Notes: generated from the letters alone by a model not told the origin. A stretch of DNA of 64,000 bases from Rehmannia glutinosa (GCA_016081115.2 CM071925.1:17024748-17088747), one strand, 5' to 3'. Shown: positions 33,710 through 46,250, counted from the first letter of the stretch. Translations and numbers: made by a program.

Positions 33710-35245
33710 GGGCTGCCCGTGCTTGGCGCACGGGTCATGCCGTCCTGCGATTTTTCAGAGTTTTTTGGTATTTTCGGCCCCTCATATTCCGTTCCACTCC
33801 TCAGACGAATGGCTTTACAGTGCTCCTTTGGGTTTATCTCAGTGTTGCTTGGAAATTGGCCTTTCTGATGTTGCCCACCAATAATCGTAGCTATTTGACC
33901 AATTTGGGTTTCAAGATTCTTCATCTGGGACCCCAATTGGGTGACATGGTTTTCGATTTTATCCATCTTTGCCTCATCCTTGGTGAACCTGTTCCTCGTC
34001 TCACTCATAAACGAAGTGAACATATCCTCCATGGTGGGCTTAGGATCTGCAGTAATAACACCGTTTGTCACATTAAACCTGGTGGTGGTTGCATCACGTT
34101 CTTCGTGTTTGCGTAGGAGAAGTTCTTGTGGTTCCTCAAGCCCGGATGGTAATGAGTGGGATTTTGATTATTCCGGAAATTGTTAAAATTCCGGTTATTC
34201 ACATAATTTGCTTCCTCTATCAGATCTAGAGGAATTCCCCCACTACTTGCACCCGTGTTTCCCTCGTTTGCCTTTGTTAAAGCACTTAATTGGTTTGTCA
34301 GTACGGCCATCTGGGCTGTCAACTCTTTAATTGGGTCCGAATCAGACACTTCGGCTACCCTTTTCACATTAGTCCTTTCAGAGGGCCATTGATAGCTATT
34401 CATGGCCATCTCTTCCAATAAGCTGAATGCATCCTCTGGAAACCTTGCAAGTAGCGCGCCCCCTGCTGCAGCATCCACAAATGATCTAGTCTGTCCCATC
34501 AACCCATTGTAAAAGAAACAGAGCTGTTGATCCTCTGGAAATCCGTGATGCGGGCACCTATCCAACAAATCCCGGAATCTTTCCCAGGCCTCACACAAAG
34601 GCTCTGAGTCAAATTGCCTGAACTGAGTGATCTCGCTTTTAAGCTGTAGTGTCTTACTTGGTGGGAAATATTTGAACAAGAACCTCTGACTCAGCTCATC
34701 CCAATTATTCACACTCCCCTGAGTTAGAGTGCCTAGCCAGTTCCTAGCTTTATCCCTTAAAGAGAAAGGGAATAGGCGAAGATGTATAGCATCATCAGTC
34801 ACCCCATTCATCTTGATAGTATTGCAAATCTGTATGAAATTCACAAGATGAGAGTTGGGATCTTCAGACGGGAAACCCCCAAACTGATTCTGTTGCACCA
34901 TCGATATCAGTGCTGGCTTCAGCTCAAAATTATTTGCATTAATTGGAACGTTGGCAATTCCACCATAGTTGCGATTGATTGGGCGAAAGAAATCGCGAAT
35001 CGCCTGCTGTTGGACTGCCGGATCCACTAGAACCTCTGGTACTGGTAACTCGACATTGACCCTGTTGGCCTGGTTGTTACCTCCGTATTGACCCCGTTAT
35101 TGACCCTGTTGTCGTCTTCAACTCCTGCCATGGTTTGGTCCTGCTGTCTTTCTGCTCGTTTGGTAGCCGCACTATTCCGCCTAGCAAAAGCCTCAACCTC
35201 CAGTATGAACGGTGCTAATTCTCCTTGCTTTGAGCGAGTGATCAT
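33640..35245 (-). pseudogene. G gag, frameshifted
   Basis: Three frames: 35245-35027 (start ITRSKQGELAPF, ARRNSAATKRAERQQ), 35027-34068 (NANNFELKPALISMVQQNQF, FPFSLRDKARNWLGTL, FLFKYFPPSKTLQLKSEIT, CPHHGFPEDQQLCFFYNGL) and 34071-33640 (METQ-like coiled coil, KAIRLRSGTEYEGP). The middle piece is a clear Retrotrans_gag domain of Athila type. No zinc knuckle is seen, as is usual for this lineage. At least two frameshifts break it. Confidence 0.85.
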
Positions 35246-35385
35246 GCACTACCTGAACCAACTAAAGAAAACAAGTCAACCACGGTAAAAGTAGAATCAC
35301 ACAACAAACTAAAGGAAAAGAAAAAAATGTCTAGATTAAGAATAGTTCTATTTATCGCAATATCAGTACTAAAAATTTGATTAAT

Positions 35386-35401
35386 CCCCGGCAACGGCGC
35401 C
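35386..35401 (-). other. Primer-binding site of G (tRNA-Asp)
   Basis: On the + strand CCCCGGCAACGGCGCC, equal to the 3' end of plant tRNA-Asp except for the last base (T where A is expected at 35402). It lies 7 bases inside the LTR edge at 35409. A tRNA-Asp primer is known for Athila and Tat elements. Confidence 0.9.
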
Positions 35402-35408
35402 TAAAACT

Positions 35409-36889
35409 TGTTCGCCTATTTTTTTGATGTTTCACCGCAAGTGTACGGATCAGTTTATAGAATGGGGTTTGCAAGGTCGAATCCACAGAGATTAATAAAT
35501 TAGTGTACCAAGTATTGAATTATAATAGTCCTATTTTTATCTAAAATATCGATATTTGAATGGTTGGTTTTATTACTACTAAAGCAGAATTTAATCCTAA
35601 AATAACAAAGCAAAGAGCGATTAAAAGATCAAGTATGGATGGATGGATTCTTGGGTTATGGTTTCAGTTAATATCCCACTTTTATGCTCAGATTAAGCAA
35701 ACCAAAGTTAAACGTATTCTTCTCTATAGGCCAATCACCAAAGTAATTTACCCCCTCTCTCGAGATGTATGTAAAAGCGTTGATTGGAATATCTATGCTA
35801 GCATCTCTACTCAACATAAGATACCCAACTCCCAAACGTTCAAAAGATTATAAGATCTCACAAATATTCACAGACTTCTCAATCATGCAATCTATTTGTG
35901 TCAAGTACTCAAGATCTAGTATTGAAACTCATCGGTTAGAATTATGAATCAATATATCAAATAAGTTTAGATCAAAGGCCTTTTGATAAAACCAGAATTA
36001 AAGCGAAGTACTTGAATAGAGAAAGAAAACATTAACTTCAATTATCCGTAATCATCAAATAAAAGTGTTTATTAACCTACTCCCAAACCCGGGAATCACA
36101 AGATGTTTAGCTCGACATCGAAGATAAACAATTCATAGACAAATTATTCATAATCGAAATCTAACTAATTGAAATAATGATACGATGGAATGAGTGACTC
36201 AGGGATGACGACGATCTCTCGATCTATCTTCAATCCTCGAAGGTGTGGTTGCGTTCTTAATCAATATCTCCAAGTATCCGGTGGAAAACTGCTCTTTTCT
36301 CTGGTTTCTAGGGTAAAAGTCAGCGTGTCCTTGTTTGTGGCCGCCCCGTGTCTATTTGTACTTCGTTTGGGTCGAAACCTAGTTGAAACGAGTCAAACTC
36401 TGTTTTTTCCCACAGAGGAGCACGGTCGTGCTTCTTTGGCACGCCCTGCCCGTGCTGGGTGCCGAACAGGTTGTCCAATTTTCTGGGAAGAGCACGGGCA
36501 TGCCCATATGGCACGGGTTGCCCGTGCTATAGGCCGAACATTGGGTCTTCACATCTGGGTTGAGCATGGGTTGTGCTAGAGAAGCACGCTCTGCCCGTGC
36601 TCACCTGTAACAACAAGTACTTGGCTATTTTCTTCCATTTCTTGCCCGGTTCGTCCAACTTCTTCTTGATTTGACTCCAAACTTCGTCTAACATGTCAAG
36701 TATTGGCGGTTGCAATGCCCGAATTGTTGCCAAAATGCTACAAATATAGATAAATTCTTACAAAACGAGCAAAGCGTAATCGTTTTCCACAAAACAGGAA
36801 TAAAACCCTGTTTACTCATATAATGCATGCATATCAACACATTCTAGTCAATATTAAGCCCAAAATACATGCAAAATACAAGTCAATCA
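35409..36889 (-). repeat. Element G 5' LTR
   Basis: 1481 bases, TGTTCGCC to AAGTCAATCA on the + strand. The palindrome cluster at 36415-36605 is fuller than in the partner LTR, with GAGCACGGGCATGCCC and GGCACGGGTTGCCCGTGC. Confidence 0.95.
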
Positions 36890-37049
36890 GTTATACATCT
36901 TTTTGTATACTTCATACTGTAAATTTATATTGTAAGAATACATGTATGTTCCTGAAAGATTATCAATAAAATTGATTCTTTCTTTTCAAATTATTTACTT
37001 TCAGTGCACAGATGTTGTATAGTTTTGGCATCATCAAAATAGGGGAAAT
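36890..37049 (+). other. Element F tail and polypurine tract
   Basis: It continues F after the GTTAT duplication. It ends with GGCATCATCAAAATAGGGGAAAT (37027-37049), a copia-style polypurine tract beside the LTR start. Confidence 0.6.
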
Positions 37050-38547
37050 TGTTAGGAAATTTATGTTATAGATTTTGATGATGCTTAGAAAACTATGTAT
37101 TAGGAAGTTGGCACCCCAATTTTTATGTAATTTCTGCTTATGTATTAGATAGGACTCAGGTTGACTCAAAAAAACCAAGTAATCAATCGAAGTCTTGCTG
37201 AAGGCATTTTCAGAAGACTCACAGGTGAGTAATGAAGATTCATCAGACTCTCAGCTAAGTATCACATTTCAGAAGACTCTCAACTGAGTTATACCAGCCA
37301 AGTCAAAGTAGAAGACTGACAGCATAGTTGAAGCAGAAGACTTACAACTCAGAAGACTCGAGAATCAGTCAAGTGAGGTAAACCAGCTGAAGGCTTAAGT
37401 CAACTGGATAAGTTTCGTTACACTAAGTCCAATGAAGATTTTCATTAAAGAAGTCGAAGTAAAGTATTCGACCATAAAGATGTTAGCAATTTAATGAAGG
37501 CAAAAGAGTTTTAACCAATGGAAGAGCACCTGTTGACTGCCAGTTTCAGAGATATACAGAAGGCAGAAGAATACGAGGTAGGGTCAACATCAAAGCTGTA
37601 AAGAAAGGATATGCTAAATGTCCAAAGGTGGGATTTGAATTTGTCTATCTCTTCAATTGAAAAAATTCAAATCTACACTATAAAAAGTTGAGAAAAATCA
37701 GAGAGAGACACGAGATACATGACACAAGAAAGAGAGCAACAAGTGAAAATCAAGCAAGCAAAAATCTGCAAAGCAATTATTCTCTCTCAAGCTTAAACTG
37801 AAATCCTCAAGCTTCATTCAAAATACCTAATCCTACACATTTTGTGGAAGATTAAGGCCAAAATGAAAAATTGAAGAGGAAGATTGTGAAAACAAACTCG
37901 AGGTCTACATCGTCTTGAAGTAAAGGGGTGAATAGATTCTTATGGAACCATAAGACTGAAGTTTCAAGAGGTTGTGTAAACAAGTCTTGCATCATCAGTG
38001 AGCTGAAGTAGCTAGAAGGAAGTCTAGTGAAGATCTGAGTCTAGGCAGTGGGTTGTGTGAACAAATCTATTGGGACTATTTGTAAACTTTGTATATAAAG
38101 TCACTTGATACTTAGTAGATTTCTCCTAGAGTAGGAGAAAAGTGGATTAGAGCGATTACCCCACTCTTGAACCACTATAAATACTTGTGTCATTTACATC
38201 AGTGCACTTTATATTCCTATCATTCATTTTGCCATTAACTTGCTTAAATAACTCTCTAATAACACTAAGTATTGATTGCTAAAACTCAAAAGGATGTAAT
38301 GCTTCTGTTGTTATTAAAAGAAAACTGATTTTGTATAAGTAGTTATTATTTAGCTGAGTTAATCTATCAATAGTTTTGTCAAGATATTTGTTGAGTGGTT
38401 AACTCTCTTGCTAAATATCGACTTAATTAACTGTCAAAAATACTTAATTGTTTTTTAAACTCTGATTTCGAATAATCATAAAATTGTAAAGTTTTTTCAA
38501 CCCCTCCTCTCTTCTAGACTTTACCTTGGCACCCCTTGGGACATACA
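37050..38547 (+). repeat. Probable copia-like 3' LTR of element F
   Basis: It begins TGTTAGGAAATTTATG after a polypurine tract and probably ends at GGGACATACA. The 3' end TTTTTCAACCCCTCCTC and the CTTGGCACC near the end are typical of copia LTRs. It has a TATA-like CTATAAAAAG at about 37678. No second LTR copy is in the window, so both ends are not proven; the right end is the weaker. Confidence 0.55.
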
Positions 38548-38984
38548 ATAGGTTAAAATATTTTTTCCTCTGTTTTTTCTTCTATTTCGTTGCTCTCTTC
38601 TTGAATTCTTGCGTAGAAGTTCTCTCTCGTTTATTATTGAAAATAAATAAGTACTAAAAGTGTGGAATCATTTTTCAGATGTTTTTAGAATCCCCTTCCC
38701 TTGTACTAACAATGTGAGGCCTTTTTTACAGTTCTGGAGATTTTCCACACCTTAGAAACACACCACACACATGTGCACTCTTTTGCTTTATCTTATTTTC
38801 TAGTTTATTTGGACTGAAAGAAATGATGAGAGATAAAGAAATGTTAGTTTCAACGTTTATATGATAATTTGGAAGGTTAATTGTTATTTGCATCAGCTAT
38901 GTAGTTGCAGAAAATTTCAAAGTGAGACTTGAGTTGGCTTTTATCACCTTCTACAAGTTTTTGAAGCTCGGTTTCCAATCAAAA
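38548..38984. other. Unassigned AT-rich stretch
   Basis: No gene or repeat recognised. Confidence 0.3.
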
Positions 38985-39210
38985 AAGGGTTGGTTTGCAG
39001 CAGATAATTTGGATAAAGCCTCCATATGATTTGTTCAAGTTGAACAGTGATAAAGCTTCTTAAGGAGGCTTTGCAGGAGGAGAATGGGGGTGCTAAGGGA
39101 TTGGCATGGGCAAGTTCATATAGCTTTTCAGAAGATCTATGGGGGCTATTAAAGGCAGAAATGAGAGCATTAGAAGAAGGTGTTACGGATTTTATCTCTC
39201 CTTGTTTCTT
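38985..39210 (+). pseudogene. RNase H-like scrap (LINE or RNase H gene fragment)
   Basis: Broken frames give WIKPPYDLFKLNSD, a glycine-rich stretch, and later AEMRALEEGV, which fit the start (KLNxDGA) and the AExxAL helix of plant RNase H domains found in LINEs. It has stops and a frame change and no partner domains nearby. The similarity is weak and by eye. Confidence 0.35.
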
Positions 39211-40368
39211 TGCAAACGTGAGTTGTGTTTCTAAAAATCTTCCATATATCTTTAATTTGATTTAATCTTGATTATGAAATATTTTATTTTATTTTGACAA
39301 GGAAAGTTTGTGATTATTTTGATAAGACAAAAAACAATTATTAGAAACTGATTAGGAAAGATTTTGGTTAATCTTGTTTTCTTGTTAAATAAGATTTTAT
39401 ATTGATATGGTAGGATTCTTAGATACTTATCTAAATTCTTAAGTTAACAAATTAGTTTATAGATATTTTTTTCCTTGTTTGTAAGATTTTGGGGACCTCA
39501 TATATGACTATTTAAAGGGGTGGACGTGCATCATAATACACACACAAAAATACAAGAGCTGAAAAAGACAAATCTGGAGAGAGAAAATTCACATATCAAA
39601 GTTCCAGTACTGGGTGTTGCAACACTTATTGTGACATCTAAGACAAAACAATTTATAGTTTAAGTTTTTGTGTAGTTTTTTGCCCATATTGTTTTTTCTT
39701 ATTGAGTATTTGAGGGTTTATCACATAATTGTTGGACAAGTTATTTTAGAAAAGATAGATCTACTCACAGTGAGGAGTTTGCATTAGTACTAGTTGATAC
39801 ATTTAAGATTTGTACTTGTAATCAATTATTCAACTAGTAGATTTGTGTAGTTTTTCATGCATATTATTTTTTTGTCGAGTGTTTGAGAGTTTATCACAAA
39901 TATTGTTGGGCGACTTGTTTTAGAAAGATCAATCTACTCAAAGTGAGGAGTTTTCATTAGTACTAATTGGTACACTTGAGATTTGTACTTGTAATCAATT
40001 ATTCAACTAATGCATTTTGTCATACTGGCACATCTACAAGTTTACAAGTTATTAATAACTTGTAGATAAATTTTCATATTATGTGTTCTTTTCCTATTCC
40101 ACTACGTATTATTGCAGATGTTATTATAGATATTACACTTATCTGGTGAGGGACTGCGATTGTCGGATACTTCAATTTAGATAGATTTTCTTACAGAAAT
40201 AGTTGAGAAATTTTAAAAAATAATTTTGTGTTAAAGATGGTGTTTGAAACTTGGCAACATAAATATTATCGGCTTGATCATATTTTGTCAAAAAATTCAC
40301 CCCATACACGCATGCTTTCTTTTTATTTTGTTACTCGGGGATGAACAACACTTTAAGTTTGGGGGATT
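39211..40368. other. AT-rich, LTR-like stretch with tandem duplication
   Basis: No gene. A TATA-like CTATTTAAAGGGG (about 39508) and the following stretch look like the R/U5 half of an old LTR. The end 40354-40368 (AAGTTTGGGGGATT) is a gypsy polypurine tract belonging to K. Confidence 0.4.
39666..40013. repeat. Two-copy tandem duplication of about 174 bases
   Basis: Units 39666-39840 and 39841-40013 share TTTGTGTAGTTTTT, GAGGGTTTATCACA, GATCTACTCACAGTGAGGAG-like and ATCAATTATTCAACTA in the same order. They differ at many sites, so the duplication is old. Confidence 0.85.
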
Positions 40369-40726
40369 TGTTAGGTGTTTTTTATACGTGCATTTTGGGG
40401 TATAATTTGATGTGTTTTAAATACATTTGTATGCATAATTGAGCTTAATTGAATCATTTGTATTTAGTGGATGAGATATTGCGAGTTTTTTTGCAATTTT
40501 GCAAGGAAATTGAGCTATATATGGATGCGCGAGATAGATTACAAGTACTGAAGAGAATAAAACACGTAAATATCAAAGAATGGGACCAACGACAAAACAA
40601 TGACCAAAAAAAGGACAAAAGGATAGAAAAGTAAACCAAAAGTGGTGCCATGCACGACCGGCGCATGTGGAAAAACATGGACCGGGTAGAACTATCAGGT
40701 GGGTCAGGTCGAGCTAGGCCAACCCG

Positions 40727-43446
40727 TTATGTGAACCGCAGCAACAACTGTGCATACGACCCAACAACAATATGTTGTTAACCCATGATCTTCACTAGTT
40801 TGGTTAATTTGGTGGAACCTCGACCCGTTGCTTAGCAAAGCAAGAACCTCGGTATGCGAAGACGCCACAAGCAATTATGGATTATTGCTTGATAAGTCGA
40901 TAATTGCAACAAGAAACGTAAATCTTGAAGCACTTGGAGAAACACTCAATTTAGAGAGTAAAAGATTAATTGTATTGATAACTGCATGAAAACAATAAGT
41001 GTTCACCCTTATAAAGGGTCCAAACTCTAACCTACCAAGAAAATAACTTAAAACAAAAAATAGAAAAATTCAAAATTCAAGAAAAAAGCACGGCCGTGTT
41101 TCGCACGTCGTCCCCTGGATTCCTGATAAGTGTCATTTTGTACATATTTTGTATTATTAATTCAATAGTTTTTGAATTGTTTTGTTAGAAAAATCATAGT
41201 TTCTCAAGTATTTCTGTAGCATTTCATCATGTGATGTGTTTAACATTATAGGTGGAGCAATTTGGAGCAATGTGAAGCCAATATTACTTGAAAAAAGGCA
41301 AGAAAATCACTCAACATGACTTGGGGTGTCAAGTAACATGGCCATGTTCAAAAAAGAAGGAAATAAATTGGATAAAAATTGGAAAAAGGGTCAAAACGCC
41401 AAACCGTGTCACCGAACACGGCCATGTTGAAGGGGATCAAAAGAGGAGGAAAAATCGCACAAAAGCAGGCCCGAACACGGCCTGGCGTGTCGTACAACAC
41501 GGTAGTGTCGTCCCAACACGGCCGGCCAGTGTTGTCCAACACGAACGTGTCGAGGCTATTTTCAACAAATTTTGTGCAAAGCATGGCCGCGGCTGGCGTC
41601 TTTTCCATGAACAGGACCTCTTTTTGCAACTTTTCTTTGCGGAATTTGGGAAAACTCACCAACCAACCCATTTTGGCCACTTTTGTACACTTTTAACACC
41701 ATATTTTGCTTTGAAACATGTCTCCATGTCCCCTCCTCATCACTTGAATACAAGAATTCACCAACCAACAAGGAAAATGGGGTGATTGTTTAATAAAAGA
41801 GAGCACTATCAATGTATTGGTTGCTGTAAAAGCCAATGGTTGAAATTGAGAGGCATTCATTAGATACTCGAGAAAATATTCATTGTATTCATTTCATTAA
41901 GTAGAATTGGGATCAAGGGGTCTTGGAGGAGTAAGCTTGAGGCAACATTGGGGAAGAAGGCTTGGAGCAACATCATCAAGTCAATTGAGATTTTGATAAA
42001 GATAAGTACACCATGTCTACAATGTTTACATATTCTTGTGTAATTTATTCTTGTGTCAAAAGCATGTGTAGCTAAAACTCCTAGTGTTTGAATGTAATGA
42101 ACTCTAGAATGGATTTGTGATTAAGGTGTGTATGTTTTTTAATAAAATCTTCATATTTTGTGTGATTCACTTATATTATGCTTCGTTCATTCGAATTGAT
42201 ATATGCGCAATATTGATTTGAAGTTTATTTTTCATCCGGGAAATCGAGAGATTCATGGTGAAATAGAACAAGTGAAAAGAGTTGCATGCAATCCTAGATA
42301 TAGGGCGACATAAATCTTACGGATTAGGGTCAAACCTAATATGGGAATTCACAAATCGTTATAATGTTGTCTTGGGGGTTTTAACTAGAAAGAGATTTCA
42401 GTTAATCAACTTGAGATTAGAAGTTTTTCGCCTTGATAAAGGGTTTAACTTAAATTGGGAATTTCTATGGTCCACAAGACATGAGATTTTATTAAAAGAG
42501 GTTGGTTTTTGCTAAGGGCTTAGTGGTAATTTGTATTTTTAACTTGTCAAATCACAAAAACATTCTAGAGGGATTTACATTCAAACACATTTCTATCTCT
42601 TGATTTCTTATTTTACAAATCTTCCATCATTTTTACAATTTATAATTTGTTTTCACTTTTTAATCAAACAAAAACTCTGAAAATTGTAGATTAAATAACA
42701 AAAAGACGGTAATTATTATTACTTATAATCCTCGTGGGAATGACACTCGGTACTCAATAATCTATACTATAAAACGATAGGTGCACTTGTCTACGGTTTT
42801 AAAGGTAGCTTTTGAGCCATCAATTCCCACCCAACACGGCCGTGCCGGAAAACTGCCAGGCCGTCTTCGCGAAATTTTTTCGGCTTGTAGTGGACAAAGC
42901 ATGGCCAAGCCGTATTTTCCATGAACCCATGATCATACTTCCCCACGCGTCACCGTGCCGAAAATGCGGCCAGGCGTGTTCAGCGGCGGCCAGTGCGAAC
43001 ACGGCTGCGTAATTTAAGCGGGCGGTTGCTTTCCCAGGCGTCTGCCCTTCGACTTCTTTAGTATTTTATCCCCGCTCGTCTAAACTCTTAAAGGTTTATT
43101 TGGCCTCCAAAACACTAACACGACTCAAAATAAGAAGCAAACTACAACTAACTACGATAAACGAATACAACACCATTGAGCACTTGATTACAAGGTCTTT
43201 AAGAAGCTAAGTGGCTTGTATTCTTGGCATCCTTTACTTGCTCAGTCTGAGGTGGACTCTGGACCATTGACGACGCTAATCAACTAGACCACCCAATCTT
43301 CTTCCTCCTTCAACAATGCACTCTCGGCCTCGTTCTGAATGACTTGAATCAGCCCATTGAGTGTATCCTTGAACTTCCTTGCTCATGCCCTCGTCACCGG
43401 ACCAAATGGTACTGTTACCGGGTCCCTCGTTCATGGATTCTCATCA
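40727..43446 (-). repeat. Element C 3' LTR with nested solo LTR J
   Basis: It aligns with 48395-49482 in two parts, 40727-41123 and 42828-43446; without J about 1016 bases. Both flanks of J fall inside the palindrome-rich segment. The right end CTCATCA meets a polypurine tract (on the - strand AAGAGGAGGGGAA, 43447-43459). Confidence 0.9.
41124..42822 (+). repeat. Solo LTR J (Athila-like) in the C LTR
   Basis: TGATAAGTGTCATTTTG to TTTGAGCCATCA, 1699 bases, flanked by a perfect ATTCC duplication (41119-41123 and 42823-42827). No internal region remains, as expected after recombination between two LTRs. The U5 end has GGTGCACTTGTCTACGG, like other Athila-type LTRs here. It has its own palindrome cluster at 41320-41600 (AACACGGCCATGTTG, ACACGGCCGGCC). 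Confidence 0.9.
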
Positions 43447-46250
43447 TTCCCCTCCTCTTGAGAAGGATTTGTCCTCAAATCTGAATTGACATCAAATGGA
43501 CTAAGATCCGCAACATTGAAAGAAGCACTAACCCCATAGTCACCCAATAAGTCGATTTTGTAAGCATTGTCATTGATCTGCTCGAGCACTTGGAATGGAC
43601 CATCTCCCCGCGGCGTAGCTTGGACTTTCGATGTGTCGGGAATCGTTCGGGCCACATATGTACCCAAACCCAGTCACCCAGTTCGAACACCATCTTCTTG
43701 CGATGCTTGTTAGCTTGCGCCGTGTATTACTCTGTTTGCCGTTCGATGTTGAGTCTTGCTTTCTCATGTAACTGTTTCACAAAATCAGCTTTCTTCTGCC
43801 CATCTAAGTTAACATGCTCAGAAAAAGGTAAAGGTGATAAATCCAATGGGGTTAGTGGATTAAAACCATAAACATGTTCAAATGGTGAAAACTTTGATGC
43901 AGAATGCACAGCACGATTATAAGCAAACTCAACATGCGGTAAACACTCTTCCCAAGTTTTAATATTCTTTTTAATGATAGCCCTTAACAACATAGACAAC
44001 GTTCTATTCACCACTTTAGTTTGATCGTCTGTTTGGGGATGACATGTAGTATAAAATAACAATTTAGTTCCCAACTTCCCCCACAAGGTCTTCCAAAAGT
44101 AACTTAAGAACTTAGAATCTCTATCCGACACAATGGTTCTAGGCATACCATGCAACCTCACAACCTCTTTAAAGAATAAATCGGCAATCAAAGACGCATT
44201 AACAGTTTTATGACATGGAATAAAGTGTGCCATCTTTGAAAAATGATCTACGACAACAAATATAGAACCCATGTTTAGTTCTTGGAAGTCCTAAAACAAA
44301 GTCCATAGAAATATCAACCCACGGTGCCGTCGGAATGGGTAGAGGCGTGTAAAGTCCCTGGTTTTGAACCTGGGATTTAGCTTGCCTAAAAGTAACACAT
44401 CTACTACAAATGCGCTCAACATCTTGCTTTTTATGTGGTCAATAGAAATGCTCTTGCAAGACGGCTAAAGTTTTGGCTACCCCGAAATGTCCCATAAGAC
44501 CCCCACCATGCGATTCTCTCACTAGTAAGTCTCTCAAAGAACATTCAAGAATGCACAATTTATCCTCCCAAAATAGACCATCATGCCTATAAAACTTACC
44601 CCCGGCCCCCTTTTTGCATGCACCAAACGACTCAGAAAAATCAAGATCATGCAAGTACAACTTTTTAATATGTTCAAACCCAAGGATTTTAGCATCTAAA
44701 GTAGAGATAACAGTGTACCTCCGAGATAGTGCGTCTGTTATAATATTAGTCTTACCTTGCTTGTACCGGATGATGTAGGGAAACATCTCGATGAATTCGA
44801 GCCAACGTGCATGGCGCTTGTTCAACTTTTGCTACCCCTTTAGGTACTTTAGGGACTCATTATCGGTGTGGATTATGAATTCTTTCGGCCACAAATAGTG
44901 TTGCCATGTTTTTAAGGCCCGAACCAACGCATACAACTCCTTGTCATACGTCAGATAGTTCAAGGCCGCCCCACTCAGTTTCTCGCTGAAGAACGCGGTC
45001 GGTTGCCCCTCTTGCATTAACACGGCTCCAATCCCAACCCTCGACGCATCACACTCGATCTCAAAGACCTTGGTAAAATCCGGCAATGCTAGCAAAGGCG
45101 CATGTGTTAGCCTTTCCTTTAGCAACTCAAATGCTTTGTCTTGGGCCTCTCCCCACTGAAACGTCACACTCTTTTTAATCGTTTCTATCAAAGGTGTTGT
45201 GATAGTACTGAAGTCCAGCATAAACCTCCGATAGAAGCTCGTAAGGCCATGAAAGCTACGCACTTGACTGACCGATGTGGGTTTAGGCCAGTCCAGGATA
45301 GCCTTAATCTTCTCCTCATCCACGGTAATTCCCCTCGAGCTCACTACAAACCCCAAGAAAATCAACTGCTCCGAACAAAATGTGCACTTCTTGACGTTTG
45401 CATACAACTTTTCCTTCCTCAACACTTCCAAGACGGCCCTCAAATAATTCAAGTGTTCGTACAATGATTTACTATAAATGAGAATACCATCGAAGTAAAC
45501 CACGACAAACTTACCAATAAAAGCCCTCAGAACATGGTTCATCAATCTCATAAATGTGCTAGGCGCATTGGTTAGCCCAAAAGGCATGACTAACCACTCA
45601 TACAAAACATGCTTCGTCTTAAAGACCGCTTTCCACTCATCCCCTTCTCGCATCCGAATCTGATGGTACCCGCTCCTCAAATCTATCTTGGAGAAGATGC
45701 TAGAACCATGGAGCTCGTCTAACATATCATCCAAGCGAGGTATGGGATGCTGGTATTTCATAGTGATATTGTTAATAGCCCAACAATCTACACACATCCT
45801 CCAAGACTCATCCTTCTTCGGAACAAGTAACACCAGAACTGCACACGGACTCATGCTTTCTCGAATGAGTTTCTTACTTAGCAACTCATCAACCTGCCGC
45901 TGCAATTCTTTAGTTTCCTCCGGATTTATCCTGTGCACCGGTTGGTTAGGCAGTGATGCCCTCGGAATGAAGTCAATCTGATGCTCAATCCCTCGAATAG
46001 GTGGTAATCCATCTGGCATCTCGTCCGGGAACACGTCCTCAAATTCCTGCAATAAAGACAAGACAGAACTAGGCAAGTCGGGGTTAAGACTGTCAGTGGA
46101 TAGATAAGCGCCATTGTAAACCAAGAGTATCATTGAACAACCACTCGTAGTGCCTTTCCTAAGGTCACTCATTTTTGCCATCAAATTTATTTTTCCCTCG
46201 TTTCTTACCTCATGGCCGTTTTTCCCCCTTTGGTTTTTCAGCCCTCTCAA
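43431..46250 (-). pseudogene. Element C RT, RNase H and integrase
   Basis: [48 protein letters not shown] and [11 protein letters not shown], where the second catalytic aspartate of FDD is glycine. RNase [16 protein letters not shown] and [12 protein letters not shown] look intact. A stop and frame change near 44830 precede the integrase zinc region ([14 protein letters not shown], later CSRC). The core reads [22 protein letters not shown] and [15 protein letters not shown], where the DD35E glutamate is lysine (44015-44017). The C-terminal domain GPFQVLEQINDNAYKI and FNVADLSPFD follows. The frame runs on into the 3' LTR. Confidence 0.9.

Larger units (their letters stand above)
25086..36889 (-). 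mobile_element. Element G: full-length Athila-type Ty3/gypsy retrotransposon
   Basis: Complete structure on the - strand, 11.8 kb. LTRs are at 35409-36889 (5' in its own orientation) and 25086-26553 (3'), with a tRNA-Asp primer site, gag, protease, RT, RNase H, integrase, an extra ORF, a noncoding region and a polypurine tract. The 5-base target duplication GTTAT is perfect at 25081-25085 and 36890-36894. LTR copies differ by about 12 sites in the first 250 bases (my count by eye), so it is not very recent. It inserted into element F. Gag and protease are broken; the RT to integrase frame is open. Confidence 0.95.

Noticed and set aside
41348..41680. A 110-codon - strand frame and overlapping + strand frames in solo LTR J.
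   Set aside because: They lie in the palindrome cluster, which opens several frames at once, and show no protein similarity I can name.
41597..41720. Possible tRNA or other structured RNA genes in GC-rich patches.
   Set aside because: No tRNA arms or box motifs could be fitted here or elsewhere; tRNA-like words at 7708, 35386 and 48381 are retrotransposon primer sites.
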